NCBI RefSeq assembly: GCF_003611675.1
Contig: NZ_RAWA01000028.1
Location: 1 to 47,669 of the forward strand
DNA length: 47,669 bases
Source: Corallococcus sp. CA053C
Lineage (GTDB): Bacteria > Myxococcota > Myxococcia > Myxococcales > Myxococcaceae
Reading direction: 5' to 3'
Shown here: positions 34,131 to 42,638 of the stretch, piece after piece
Layout of the letters: each line of letters starts with the position of its first letter
How positions within the stretch are numbered: position 1 is the stretch's first letter
Notes under the pieces: model-generated
Told to the model about the DNA's origin: nothing
The model's database searches: none
What the model saw: only the letters and a program-made list of their open reading frames with translations
Translations under genes and position numbers: made by a program

Positions 34131-35444
34131 TTACTGCCGGTGCTGCATCGCGCCAAGGTTTCGTGCGAGCAATCGTTTCACCGCGCCTACCAGGAACAAT
34201 GAGCCCGTGCACAACACGAGCCCGTCCGCGGTGCTCTCCGCATCCACGCGCGCAGCCGCGAGGGCCTCCTCCAGGGCACCATGCACGACGACGCGTGAAC
34301 ACAACGCCCGCGCTTCGTCGGCATAGCGCTCCGGGGCGAGCGAGCGTGACGTGTCCAACGGCGTGAGGTGAACGGAGGCCGCCAGCGGAAACAGCGCGCG
34401 CATCATCGGCCCGCGATCCTTGTCCGCCACCACGCCGAACACGAGGTGCAGGGGCCTGCCCGCGTAGAGCGCGCGCAGGGCTTCCAGCAGCACCGCCACG
34501 CCCGCCGGGTTGTGCGCGCCGTCCACCACCACGGAGGGGCGCGTGGCCACCTCCTCCAGCCGTCCGGGCCAGCGCGCCGTGGCCAGCCCCACGCGGGCGG
34601 CCTCCGGAGTGACGGCCACGCCCCGCGCCTGGAGTTCTTCCAGGCAGGCCAGCGCTACGGCGGCGTTCTGGCGCTGGTAGGGCCCGCGCAGGGACAGCGT
34701 CAGGTCCTCGAGCGTCCAGGCGAGCCCCTGGTACGCAAGCCTGCCGGTGTCACGCACGTCGAACTCGAAGTCGCGCCCCTCCAGGCGGACGGGGACGCCG
34801 AGCTGTTCCGCGCGGAGCAGGAGCATGTCCAGCGCTTCGGGGTCCTGCCGCGAGAGCACCACCGGCACGGACGGCTTGAAGATGCCCGCCTTCTCCCCGG
34901 CGATCTCCCGGAGCGTGTGGCCCAGGTACTCCATGTGGTCGAAGGACACGGGGGTGACGCACGTGACGACGGGGTTCGCGGCGCTGGTGGCGTCCAGCCG
35001 TCCGCCCAGGCCCGTCTCCAGCACCGCCACGTCCACGCGCTCGCGGGAGAAGTGCCAGAGGGCGACCACGGTGCCGAACTCGAAGTACGTCATCGGATCC
35101 GACAGCGCGGAGGGGTAGCGCTCCAGCACTTCGAGGATGCGCTGCCCGAAGACGTCGTCCGGGATGTCGTCACCCGCGACGCGGATGCGCTCGTTGACGC
35201 GCACCAGATGCGGCGACGTGTACAGGCCCACCCGGTGGCCCGCGGCCTGGAGCGCGCTGGCCACGAAGGCGCAGGTGCTGCCCTTGCCGTTGGTGCCGGC
35301 GACATGCAGCGCCGGGTAGTCGCGCTCCGGGTGATCCAGAGCGGCCAACGCGTCCTTCACCCGCTCCAGGCCCAGCTTGATGCCGGAGGGGTTGAGCGCC
35401 TGGAAGAAGCGCAGGGCCTCCTCGGGGGTGGAGGGCGCGTCCAT
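34131..35444 (-). CDS. folC: Bifunctional dihydrofolate / folylpolyglutamate synthase
   Basis: The 437-aa protein has a Mur-ligase-type P-loop VAGTNGKGSTCAF near residue 55, the SPHLVRVNERIR folate-loop segment and ETGLGGRLDATS. The C-terminal domain has VVDGAHNPAG. It adds glutamate to dihydropteroate and folates. ATG 35444 was chosen because family homology starts at PEEALRFFQALN; the longer frame runs into accD. It lies 13 bp after accD, a linkage also seen in proteobacteria. Confidence 0.94.
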   Translation of the reverse strand: MDAPSTPEEALRFFQALNPSGIKLGLERVKDALAALDHPERDYPALHVAGTNGKGSTCAFVASALQAAGHRVGLYTSPHLVRVNERIRVAGDDIPDDVFGQRILEVLERYPSALSDPMTYFEFGTVVALWHFSRERVDVAVLETGLGGRLDATSAANPVVTCVTPVSFDHMEYLGHTLREIAGEKAGIFKPSVPVVLSRQDPEALDMLLLRAEQLGVPVRLEGRDFEFDVRDTGRLAYQGLAWTLEDLTLSLRGPYQRQNAAVALACLEELQARGVAVTPEAARVGLATARWPGRLEEVATRPSVVVDGAHNPAGVAVLLEALRALYAGRPLHLVFGVVADKDRGPMMRALFPLAASVHLTPLDTSRSLAPERYADEARALCSRVVVHGALEEALAAARVDAESTADGLVLCTGSLFLVGAVKRLLARNLGAMQHRQ

Positions 35445-35457
35445 GACGGGAAGCGCC

Positions 35458-36309
35458 CTACCCCAGCAGGCCCAGGAGCTGGCCCAGCTTCGTGCGCAGC
35501 TCCTTGCGGTGGACGATGGCGTCAATCATCCCGTGGTCCAGCAGGAACTCCGAGCGCTGGAAGCCCTCCGGCAGCTTCTGGCGGATGGTCTGTTCGATGA
35601 CGCGCGGGCCCGCGAAGCCGATGAGGGCGTGCGGCTCCGCGAGGATGATGTCGCCCAGCCAGGAGAAGGACGCGGCCACGCCGCCGGTGGTGGGGTTGAG
35701 CATCACCGACACGTACGGCTTGCCGCTGTTGCGGAAGCGCGCGATGGCCGCGGACGTCTTCGCCATCTGCATCAGGGAGAAGATGCCCTCCTGCATGCGC
35801 GCGCCGCCGGACGCGGAGAACACCAGCGCGGGGCACTTGAGCTCGTAGGCGCGCTCGAACACGCGCGTCACCTTCTCACCCACCACCGAGCCCATGGAGC
35901 CGCCCATGAACTCGAAGAGGAAGCAGCCCACGGAGACCTGGTGGCCCTCGATGCGGCCCACGCCGGAGATGAACGCGTCGTTCTCGTCCAGGTTCTTGCG
36001 CGTGGACTTCAGCCGGTCCTTGTACTTCTTGGTGTCGCTGAAGCCGAGCGGGTCCAGGGGCTCCAGCCCCTTGTCGAACTCCTCGAAGGAGTCCGGATCC
36101 AACGTGGCCGCGAGCCGCGAGCGCGCCGTCCAGGCGTGGTGGTGTTCGCAGTGCGGACACACCATCCAGTTCTTCTCCAGCTCCTGACGGTAGATGATCT
36201 CGTCGCAGCTCTCGCACTTGGCCCACAGGCCCTGCATGCGGGACGGCTGGGGCTCTGCGGCGGGCTCGGCTTCGACGGCGATGCGGGGCTTCTTGGAGAA
36301 CCAGGCCAT
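35458..36309 (-). CDS. accD: Acetyl-CoA carboxylase carboxyltransferase subunit beta
   Basis: The 283-aa protein has an N-terminal zinc ribbon CESCDEIIY...MVCPHC (C-x2-C-x15-C-x2-C) and the crotonase-like carboxyltransferase core: GRIEGHQVSVG, SASGGARMQEGIFSLMQMAKT and NPTTGGVAASF. These are characteristic of AccD. It transfers the carboxyl group from biotin to acetyl-CoA, the first step of fatty acid synthesis. The alpha subunit gene is not in the window. It heads the accD-folC-hydrolase group. Confidence 0.96.
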   Translation of the reverse strand: MAWFSKKPRIAVEAEPAAEPQPSRMQGLWAKCESCDEIIYRQELEKNWMVCPHCEHHHAWTARSRLAATLDPDSFEEFDKGLEPLDPLGFSDTKKYKDRLKSTRKNLDENDAFISGVGRIEGHQVSVGCFLFEFMGGSMGSVVGEKVTRVFERAYELKCPALVFSASGGARMQEGIFSLMQMAKTSAAIARFRNSGKPYVSVMLNPTTGGVAASFSWLGDIILAEPHALIGFAGPRVIEQTIRQKLPEGFQRSEFLLDHGMIDAIVHRKELRTKLGQLLGLLG

Positions 36310-36320
36310 GAGGGCACCGG

Positions 36321-36349
36321 GGGTTAATCCGCCTGCCGCCCACCGTCAA
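36321..36349 (-). promoter_or_regulatory. Promoter of accD-folC
   Basis: On the minus strand TTGACG (36349-36344) and TAACCC (36326-36321) are separated by 17 nt. The -10 is weak. The start codon at 36309 would be only about 6 nt downstream of the predicted transcription start, so the leader would be very short. Confidence 0.4.
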
Positions 36350-36383
36350 TACCCCCGTACGGCGCGCCGCGGCACAGGGCCTG

Positions 36384-37139
36384 CTAGAACTGGAAGATCT
36401 CCCCCAGTTCCAGGACGTTGACGGGCAGGGGGGCCAGCTCCTTCTTGAGCTGCGTCACGAAGGCGGGCTTCAGGTGGTAGAGCATCACCTGGGCGCCGTT
36501 GCGGTCGAACTTGCGCAGCTCCGAGCCCACGGTGGCGGGCGTCAGGTGGCCGGAGATGTCCGCCAGGGCCTGGAGGCTGTTGGGGAAGCTGGCCTCCAGG
36601 AGCAGGGCCTTCAGATCCTTGGTGGCGTTGAGGGCCTTCCACAGCTTGTCCGTGGGGCCGGTGTCGCCGCTCATGGCGAGCGAGGACTTCCCGTCGGAGA
36701 TGATGAAGGCGCACGACTCCACGGGGTGGCTCACCGGCACGCTCTTCACGGTGTAGGGGCCCACCTGGAAGGTGCTGCCGGCGCGGAAGGTCTTGATGGC
36801 GAGGACGGGCTTGAGCCGCGTGGGGATGCGGGTGAAGTCCGGCCAGAGCGCGTTGTTGAACATGTTCTCGCGCAGCGCCTTGGCGCACTCGCGGGAGGCA
36901 TGGATGGTGACGGGCTTGTCCCTGCGGCCGATGACCAGGTCGGCGAGCAGCGGCAGGTCCTTCACGTGGTCGAAGTGGCTGTGGCCGACGAGGATGTCGT
37001 CGACCTTGCAGAGCTGCTCCAGCGTGAGCGTCCCGGTGAGTGCGCCCGCGTCGAGCGCGAGCACGTCGTCCACGAGGAAGCAGGTGCTCCTGCACGTGGG
37101 AAGCTCGCCACCGTGGCACCCGAGGACTTGCAGCTTCAC
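36384..37139 (-). CDS. Metallo-beta-lactamase-fold protein, class II cyclic-nucleotide phosphodiesterase type
   Basis: The 251-aa protein has the metal motif HSHFDH at residues 53-58, GCHGGE near the N-terminus, an LDAGAL strand, a later PVSHPVES, a metal-bridging Asp in MSGDTGPTD and a late His in YHLKP. The LGCHGGE...LDAG...HSHFDH order is that of class II cAMP phosphodiesterases (PF02112, yeast Pde1 type). Generic MBL hydrolase is the fallback. The GTG start is 1 bp after the stop of the Crp-like regulator, so both genes are on one mRNA. Confidence 0.82.
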   Translation of the reverse strand: MKLQVLGCHGGELPTCRSTCFLVDDVLALDAGALTGTLTLEQLCKVDDILVGHSHFDHVKDLPLLADLVIGRRDKPVTIHASRECAKALRENMFNNALWPDFTRIPTRLKPVLAIKTFRAGSTFQVGPYTVKSVPVSHPVESCAFIISDGKSSLAMSGDTGPTDKLWKALNATKDLKALLLEASFPNSLQALADISGHLTPATVGSELRKFDRNGAQVMLYHLKPAFVTQLKKELAPLPVNVLELGEIFQF

Positions 37140-37140
37140 G

Positions 37141-37791
37141 CTAGAGGTCTCCGAACTTCCACTTCATCTCGAGGTAGTTGAGGAAGTCATGCAGCCGTGC
37201 CGTGTCATACACGGTCAGTCTGTCACCGCTGCGCTCGATGAGCCCCGCGCGCTCCATCCGGTCCAGCATGCTGCGCACGGCGGGCTCGCCCACGCCGATC
37301 TGCCGGGGCATCTCGCGCACCGCGAAGTCGATCTCCACGCCCTCCTCCAGCGGCCGGCCCCGCGTCTGGCAGGCCTGGAGGATCTGGTGGACCACGCGGC
37401 TGGCCGGGTCCCCGTGGAGCAGGTTTTCGATCTGCGCGTCCGCCTCCGACAGGCGCTCGGCCAGCTTCTTGATCATCCGGACGGCGATCTCCGCGTTGCC
37501 GCGGATCATCGCCTCGAACGTCTTGGGGTCGATGACGAGCAGCTTCGCGTCGTCGTAGACAGCGGCGGAGGCGTTCCGGGGCTTGTTGGAGATGATGGCC
37601 ATCTCCCCGAAGAATTCGCCCGGCCCCAGCACGGCAAGGACCTTCTCCACGTCGCGCACGCGCTTGGAGATGGCGATCTTCCCCGACTGGATGACGAACA
37701 TCTCCTTGCCGATCTCTCCCTCACGGAAGAGCTCGGTGCCCTTGGGGAACTCCTTGCCAAATCTTTGAAAGAGGGTTTCCTCGGCGCCCAT
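37141..37791 (-). CDS. Crp/Fnr-family transcription factor with PKA-type cNMP-binding cassette
   Basis: The 216-aa protein has an N-terminal cyclic-nucleotide-binding domain with the phosphate-binding cassette FGEMAIISNKPRNASA at 61-76, where Glu and Arg72 are in place as in PKA and CRP. A long dimer helix (about 108-135) and a C-terminal winged helix (FAVREMPRQIGVGEPAVRSMLDRMERAGLI) complete it. The cassette supports cAMP or cGMP binding. It lies between a CHASE2 adenylate cyclase (93 bp upstream) and a phosphodiesterase (1 bp downstream). Confidence 0.9.
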   Translation of the reverse strand: MGAEETLFQRFGKEFPKGTELFREGEIGKEMFVIQSGKIAISKRVRDVEKVLAVLGPGEFFGEMAIISNKPRNASAAVYDDAKLLVIDPKTFEAMIRGNAEIAVRMIKKLAERLSEADAQIENLLHGDPASRVVHQILQACQTRGRPLEEGVEIDFAVREMPRQIGVGEPAVRSMLDRMERAGLIERSGDRLTVYDTARLHDFLNYLEMKWKFGDL

Positions 37792-37830
37792 CTGACCAAC
37801 GAGTCAATCAGCCCCCACCCCACCGGTCAA

Positions 37831-37848
37831 ATATCGCGAGAGCGATAT
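37831..37848. promoter_or_regulatory. Inverted repeat upstream of the Crp-like gene, possible operator
   Basis: ATATCGC-GAGA-GCGATAT is a perfect 7-bp inverted repeat with a 4-nt spacer, the geometry of FNR/Crp-family sites. It ends next to TTGACC, which resembles a -35 on the minus strand, and is centred 48 nt before the Crp-like start codon. No good -10 is visible, so its role as an operator is inferred. Confidence 0.4.
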
Positions 37849-37884
37849 CGCAGGCCGCTGAGGCCTCCTGCTCCTGGGCCCGAC

Positions 37885-40254
37885 CTATTTGGTCGTCGCG
37901 GTGAAGACGCCGTCCCAGTCCCCGGGAGGCGGCTGGAGGCGGTAGGAAGCCACGGCGTCCAGGTAGCGGCGGGAGACAGGGTCCTCTGGCCAGCGGGCGA
38001 GCACGGCCTGGAAGCGCTCGCTGGCGCCGTCCCAGTCGCGGGCGGAGAAGCACGTCACCGCGTCCTCGAAGGTGGCCAGGACCTCCACGTCCACGGGTGA
38101 AGGCGCTCCCAGGGCGCGCAGTTCGTAGAGGCCCACGGGTTCGCGCTTGCCCTTGACGCGCACGGCGCCCAGGCGGCGGGCGGTGACGTGGTCCTTCACG
38201 AGCGCGTGGGTGTGTTCGGAGATGAGGACGCGGGTGCCGTACTCCTTGTTGAGGCCCTCCAGGCGGGAGGCGAGGTTCACCGCGTCGCCCATCACGGTGT
38301 AGTTGAAGCGGTCGTGGGTGCCCATGTGGCCCACGTTCATGAAGCCGGTGTGGATGCCCACGCCGATGTCGACTTCGGGCTGGCCGGCCTCGCGCCAGCG
38401 GGCGTTGAGCGCGTGCAGTGTGTCCAGGAACGCGAGCGCCGCGCGGCAGGAGCGCAGCGCGTGGTCCGGTTGATCCACCGGCGCGCCCCAGAAGCACATG
38501 ATGGCGTCGCCGATGTACTTGTCGAGCGTGCCCCCGTGCTGGAAGACCACGTCCGTCATCGGGGTCAGGTACTCGTTCACCAGGGCGACCAGCCGCTCCG
38601 GTGACAGCCGCTCCGACAGCGTGGTGAAGCCTCGGATGTCGGAGAAGAGGACGGTGAGTTCCTTGCGCTCGCCGCCCAGCTTGAGTCGCTCCGGGTGGGC
38701 GAGCACCTGCTCCATCACGCTCGCATCCAGATAGTGCTGGAACGCGTGGCGCAGGCGGGCCTTCTCGTGGTCCACGGAGAGGTAGCTCAGGAACAGGAGC
38801 CCCACGGCGGTGGTCATCAGCGAGGCCACGGGCACCACCGTGGCCACCTGGAGGCCGATGCCGAACAGGGTCTGATCCACCTGGAGGTACGTGGCCACCA
38901 GCACCAGCGCCGCGACCAGCATCCACGCGGTGCGCACGCGCGGCAGCAGCCGGGCCAGGACCCACGCCGCCGCGAGCATGAAGGCCGCCTCCAGCCGCCA
39001 CGCCGTGGCGGGCCGGGTGAGGAAGTCCTGCCGGAGGATGTTGGAGAGGACGGCCGCGTGGACGAAGACGCCGGGCTCCAGCTCGCGGAACGGCGTCACG
39101 CGCTGATCAAAGTTGCCCGTGAGCGTCAGGCCCACCAGCACGGCCTTGCCGCGCACGGCGGCCGCGTCGAACCGGCCGTCCACCACGTCCCCCAGGCTCA
39201 GCGTGGGGAAGACGCTGGCGTCGCCCGGGTAGTTGACCAGGAGGAAGGGCTCGGACTCCGGCAGCGGGACGTAGCGGTGCGCGTAATGCGGCCGTCGCAG
39301 GCGCAGGCCCACGAGCCGGCCCGTGTCCACGTCCAGCATCGGCTCCACGGCCTCCGCGCCCACGTAGGCGGCGGCCACCTGCACATCGAGCGACGGCAGG
39401 AAGCCCCCTGCCCCTTCCAGCTTGGCGAGCGGAGGCAGCCTGCGCAGCGTCCCATCCGCATCGGGCACGGCGCTGAAGAAGCCCAGGCGAGCGCTGGCAC
39501 GAGCCAGCTCCGGCAGCGGCGTCTGCGCGGAGTGGTTGCGCCACCCGGGCACCCCGGCGAAGTCGTGCGCGATACCGGCGGCGGGCGTGAGGGGGCTGAA
39601 GAACCGGCGCAAGAGGTGCGGCGCGAGGAGCGGGGCGCGCTCCTGTTCCTGGGCCGCGAAGAGGGCCTGGTCCCCGGAGGGATAGACGATGACGCCCTGC
39701 ACGGCCTGGGGCGTGCGCGCGAGCGCGGCGGCCAGCGCGGCGTCCCCGGTGTCGGTGGCGCTCGCGGCCAGCTGCTTCCTCCAGGTGGCGAGGGCCGGGG
39801 CCACGGTGAAGGCCTCCGGGGACTCCTGGAGCACGCGGTCGAGGGTGCGGGCGGCCTCGGCGCGCGCCTGGGAGGCGGCACCGGGGTCCTCGTCGGCGAA
39901 GACCATGTCCAGGCCGATGGCGGTGGCGCCGGCCTCCCGCAGGTGATCCACGGCCAGGGCCAGCTTCTCGCGGGGCCAGGGCCAGCGGCCGTGGCGCTGC
40001 ACGCTGCGCTCGTCCACGGCGACCACCGTGACGTCCGGGTGGGGGGCCCGCGGGCCACGCACCTGGAACTGGAGGTCGGTGATGCGGCCTTCGAGGACGT
40101 GGACGCCGCGCACCAGCAGGGGCACGGGCGGAGCGCCTTCGGACACGAGGCCGATGGCGGGCGTGGCCTCCACCCAGGCGTGGAGCCCACAGAAGAGCGC
40201 GGCCACCAGGAGGGCGAGCAGTTCGAAGCGGTGGCGTGACAGGACGGTCTTCAT
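37885..40254 (-). CDS. CHASE2-domain adenylate cyclase, intact active site
   Basis: The protein is 789 aa from ATG 40254; an ATG at 40266 is also possible. Helix 1, an extracytoplasmic CHASE2 domain (about 45-415), three helices (about 420-495) and a class III cyclase domain (about 530-700) follow in order. All catalytic residues are there: Asp of FSDIRGFT, Lys and Asp of LDKYIGD, and Thr, Asn and Arg of [15 protein letters not shown]; Lys/Thr predicts ATP. A helical-repeat tail ends PPPGDWDGV, as in the paralogue at 14229-16835. It is upstream of the crp-like and phosphodiesterase genes. Confidence 0.92.
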   Translation of the reverse strand: MKTVLSRHRFELLALLVAALFCGLHAWVEATPAIGLVSEGAPPVPLLVRGVHVLEGRITDLQFQVRGPRAPHPDVTVVAVDERSVQRHGRWPWPREKLALAVDHLREAGATAIGLDMVFADEDPGAASQARAEAARTLDRVLQESPEAFTVAPALATWRKQLAASATDTGDAALAAALARTPQAVQGVIVYPSGDQALFAAQEQERAPLLAPHLLRRFFSPLTPAAGIAHDFAGVPGWRNHSAQTPLPELARASARLGFFSAVPDADGTLRRLPPLAKLEGAGGFLPSLDVQVAAAYVGAEAVEPMLDVDTGRLVGLRLRRPHYAHRYVPLPESEPFLLVNYPGDASVFPTLSLGDVVDGRFDAAAVRGKAVLVGLTLTGNFDQRVTPFRELEPGVFVHAAVLSNILRQDFLTRPATAWRLEAAFMLAAAWVLARLLPRVRTAWMLVAALVLVATYLQVDQTLFGIGLQVATVVPVASLMTTAVGLLFLSYLSVDHEKARLRHAFQHYLDASVMEQVLAHPERLKLGGERKELTVLFSDIRGFTTLSERLSPERLVALVNEYLTPMTDVVFQHGGTLDKYIGDAIMCFWGAPVDQPDHALRSCRAALAFLDTLHALNARWREAGQPEVDIGVGIHTGFMNVGHMGTHDRFNYTVMGDAVNLASRLEGLNKEYGTRVLISEHTHALVKDHVTARRLGAVRVKGKREPVGLYELRALGAPSPVDVEVLATFEDAVTCFSARDWDGASERFQAVLARWPEDPVSRRYLDAVASYRLQPPPGDWDGVFTATTK

Positions 40255-40339
40255 GCCGGGGGGCATGGTAGCCGCAAACCTGACACGGGGGCTCCGAGGC
40301 CCGAGACAGGGGGCTCCGGGAGGGATACAAGGCCGGCCC

Positions 40340-41377
40340 GTGGGAACGACCTACAAGCAGTCCGGAGTAGACATCGAGGCCGGCGACGCGTTCGTCGAAC
40401 GAATCAAGCCCCATGCCGCGCGCACCACGCGCCCCGAGGTGTTGGCCGGGGTGGGCGGGTTCGGCGGTCTGTTCGCCCTGCCGCCCGGCAAGTACCAGGC
40501 GCCGGTGCTGGTGGCGGGCACCGACGGGGTGGGCACCAAGCTCAAGGTGGCCTTCCTCGCGGGGCGCCATGACACGGTGGGCATCGACCTGGTCGCCATG
40601 TCGGTGAACGACATCCTCACCTGTGGCGCGGAGCCGCTCTTCTTCCTCGACTACTTCGCCACCGGCAAGCTGGAGGTGGACGCGGCGGCGGAGGTGGTGA
40701 AGGGCATCGCGCTGGGGTGCGAGCAGGCGGGGTGCGCGCTGCTGGGCGGGGAGACGGCGGAGATGCCGGGCTTCTACGCGCGGGGCGAGTACGACGTCGC
40801 GGGCTTCTGCGTGGGCGTGGTGGAGCGCTCGGCCATCATCGACGGCAAGACGGTGAAGCCGGGGGATGCGCTCATCGGGCTGACGTCGTCGGGCCTGCAC
40901 AGCAACGGCTACTCGCTGGCGCGCAAGGTGCTGCTGGACGACGCGAAGCTCCCGCTGGACGTGACGCCCGAGGGGTTGGATCGCCCGCTGGGTGACGCGC
41001 TGCTGGAGCCCACGCGCATCTACGTGAAGGACGCGCTCGCGCTGTGCCAGGCGGTGAAGGTGAAGGGCATGGCGCACATCACCGGCAGCGGCATCCCGGG
41101 CAACCTGCCCCGGTGCCTGCCGGACGGGACGCGCGCGGTGCTGAGCGAGTCGACGTGGAAGAAGCCGGCCATCTTCGACGTCATCGCGAAGACGGGGAAC
41201 GTCGCGCGCGACGAGATGTTCAGCACGTTCAACATGGGCCTGGGCCTCATCGTCGTGGTGGCGAAGGAGGACGTGGCGAAGGCGCTGGAGGTGCTGCGCG
41301 GCCGGGGCGTGGAAGCGTCCGAGGTGGGCCGGGTGGAAGCAGGCCAGGGCGAGGCCACGGCGGTCATCGACCCATGA
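40340..41377 (+). CDS. purM: Phosphoribosylformylglycinamidine cyclo-ligase (AIR synthetase)
   Basis: The 345-aa protein has exactly the usual PurM length when started at GTG 40340, where the sequence [20 protein letters not shown] begins the family pattern. ATP-site motifs [10 protein letters not shown] and [21 protein letters not shown], and [11 protein letters not shown] are present. It closes the imidazole ring in purine synthesis. An open frame continues upstream into the divergent cyclase region but is not family-like. The stop overlaps purN (ATGA). Confidence 0.96.
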   Translation: MGTTYKQSGVDIEAGDAFVERIKPHAARTTRPEVLAGVGGFGGLFALPPGKYQAPVLVAGTDGVGTKLKVAFLAGRHDTVGIDLVAMSVNDILTCGAEPLFFLDYFATGKLEVDAAAEVVKGIALGCEQAGCALLGGETAEMPGFYARGEYDVAGFCVGVVERSAIIDGKTVKPGDALIGLTSSGLHSNGYSLARKVLLDDAKLPLDVTPEGLDRPLGDALLEPTRIYVKDALALCQAVKVKGMAHITGSGIPGNLPRCLPDGTRAVLSESTWKKPAIFDVIAKTGNVARDEMFSTFNMGLGLIVVVAKEDVAKALEVLRGRGVEASEVGRVEAGQGEATAVIDP

Positions 41378-42039
41378 GCGCGCGACGGGCGCGGCTGGGG
41401 GTGCTCGTCAGTGGCGGCGGGAGCAACCTGCAGGCGCTGCTCGACGCGGCCCGGCAGGAGGACTTCCCGGCCGAGGTGGCGTGCGTGGTCTCCAACGTGC
41501 CCACCGCCTACGGGCTGGAGCGCGCGCGGCAGGCGGGCGTGCGCGCGGAGGTGGTGGATCACAAGGGCTTCGGGTCGAAGGCGGACTTCGAGGCCGCGCT
41601 GCGAGGCGTGCTGGCCGACGCGGGCGTGGAGTGGGTGTGCCTGGCGGGCTTCATGCGGCTGGTGAGCGCCGACTTCCTGAAGCACTTCCCCGGGCGCGTG
41701 CTGAACATCCACCCTTCCCTGCTGCCCGCGTTCCCGGGACTGCATGCACAGCGGCAGGCGCTGGAGCGTGGCGTGAAGGTGGCCGGGTGCACGGTGCACT
41801 ACGTGGACGCGGGCACGGACACGGGGCCCATCATCGCGCAGGCGGCGGTGCCGGTGCTGCCGGAGGATGACGAGGCGAGCCTCAGTGCGCGCATCCTCGC
41901 GGAGGAGCATCGGCTGTATCCGCTCGCGGTGCGGCTGGCCGTGACGGGCGCGGTGACGCTGGACGGGATGCGCACGCGGGTGGATGCCATCGTCACCGGG
42001 GATGGACGCGCGCTGCGCAGTCCGGGTGCCCCGAAGTGA
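41374..42039 (+). CDS. purN: Phosphoribosylglycinamide formyltransferase
   Basis: The 221-aa protein has the nucleotide loop [14 protein letters not shown] and the catalytic region [12 protein letters not shown], then [19 protein letters not shown] (Asn-His) and [13 protein letters not shown] (Asp). It transfers a formyl group from 10-formyl-THF to GAR. The ATG overlaps the purM stop by 4 bp and its TGA overlaps the next gene's GTG, so three genes are coupled. folC lies about 6 kb away in another unit. Confidence 0.96.
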   Translation: MSARRARLGVLVSGGGSNLQALLDAARQEDFPAEVACVVSNVPTAYGLERARQAGVRAEVVDHKGFGSKADFEAALRGVLADAGVEWVCLAGFMRLVSADFLKHFPGRVLNIHPSLLPAFPGLHAQRQALERGVKVAGCTVHYVDAGTDTGPIIAQAAVPVLPEDDEASLSARILAEEHRLYPLAVRLAVTGAVTLDGMRTRVDAIVTGDGRALRSPGAPK

Positions 42040-42638
42040 AGGACGCGGTGCGGGGGCCTGCTGCTTCCGAGGGTCCTGCTGCGAACACCACGGCTTCGGG
42101 ATCAGCGGATCCGTCCGCATGCGGCGGCGCGGTGGATCATGCGCAGGCGTCCGAAGCAGCCGCCCGCGACACACGCCGAAAGGCCCTGCGCGACGCGCCC
42201 GTGGTCCTCGTCAGTGCGTGCCTGCTCGGCGAAGCCTGTCGGTACGACGGACGCTCGCAGCGCTCGGAGCGGGTGCTCGCGGCACTCGAAGGCAAGGCCG
42301 TGGTCCCCATCTGTCCGGAGGCCGCCGCGGGCATGGGCATCCCCCGCCCTCCCGTGGACCTGTCCGGTGGCACGGGCGTGGACGTCTGGGCCGGCCGCGC
42401 ACGGGCCCTGACTCGGGACACGCGCGAGGACCGCACCGCCGCGTTCCAGGAGGGCGCGCGGATGGCGCTCGACGCCGCGCGGCGGTTCGACGTCCCGGTG
42501 GCGCTGCTGAAGGAAAAGAGCCCTTCGTGCGGCAGCCAGCGCGTCTACGACACCGGCGTGCTGCGGCCCGGTGAAGGCATCACGACCGCGCTGCTGCGCG
42601 CGGACGGGCGCACCGTCGTCAGCGACGAAGACCTCTAG
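42036..42638 (+). CDS. DUF523 family protein with N-terminal extension
   Basis: The 200-aa protein has a DUF523 domain over about residues 52-195, with signatures VSACLLGEACRYDG, CPEAAAGMGIPRPPVDL and EKSPSCGS. The three conserved Cys could bind metal or an Fe-S cluster; the family's function is not settled. Residues 1-50 are an Ala/Gly/Ser-rich extension absent from typical members. GTG overlaps the purN stop (GTGA). The 3' end overlaps the convergent hydrolase gene by 4 bp. Confidence 0.85.
   Translation: MKDAVRGPAASEGPAANTTASGSADPSACGGAVDHAQASEAAARDTRRKALRDAPVVLVSACLLGEACRYDGRSQRSERVLAALEGKAVVPICPEAAAGMGIPRPPVDLSGGTGVDVWAGRARALTRDTREDRTAAFQEGARMALDAARRFDVPVALLKEKSPSCGSQRVYDTGVLRPGEGITTALLRADGRTVVSDEDL

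Noticed and set aside
37852-37866. AGGCC/GGCCT hairpin after the CHASE2 cyclase stop, as a terminator
   Set aside because: The stem is only 5 bp with no T-run, so I do not split the cyclase from the regulator on this basis.
40028-40339. Long upstream extension of purM
   Set aside because: PurM homology starts at the GTG at 40340 and gives the standard 345 aa. The extension runs antisense to the cyclase gene.
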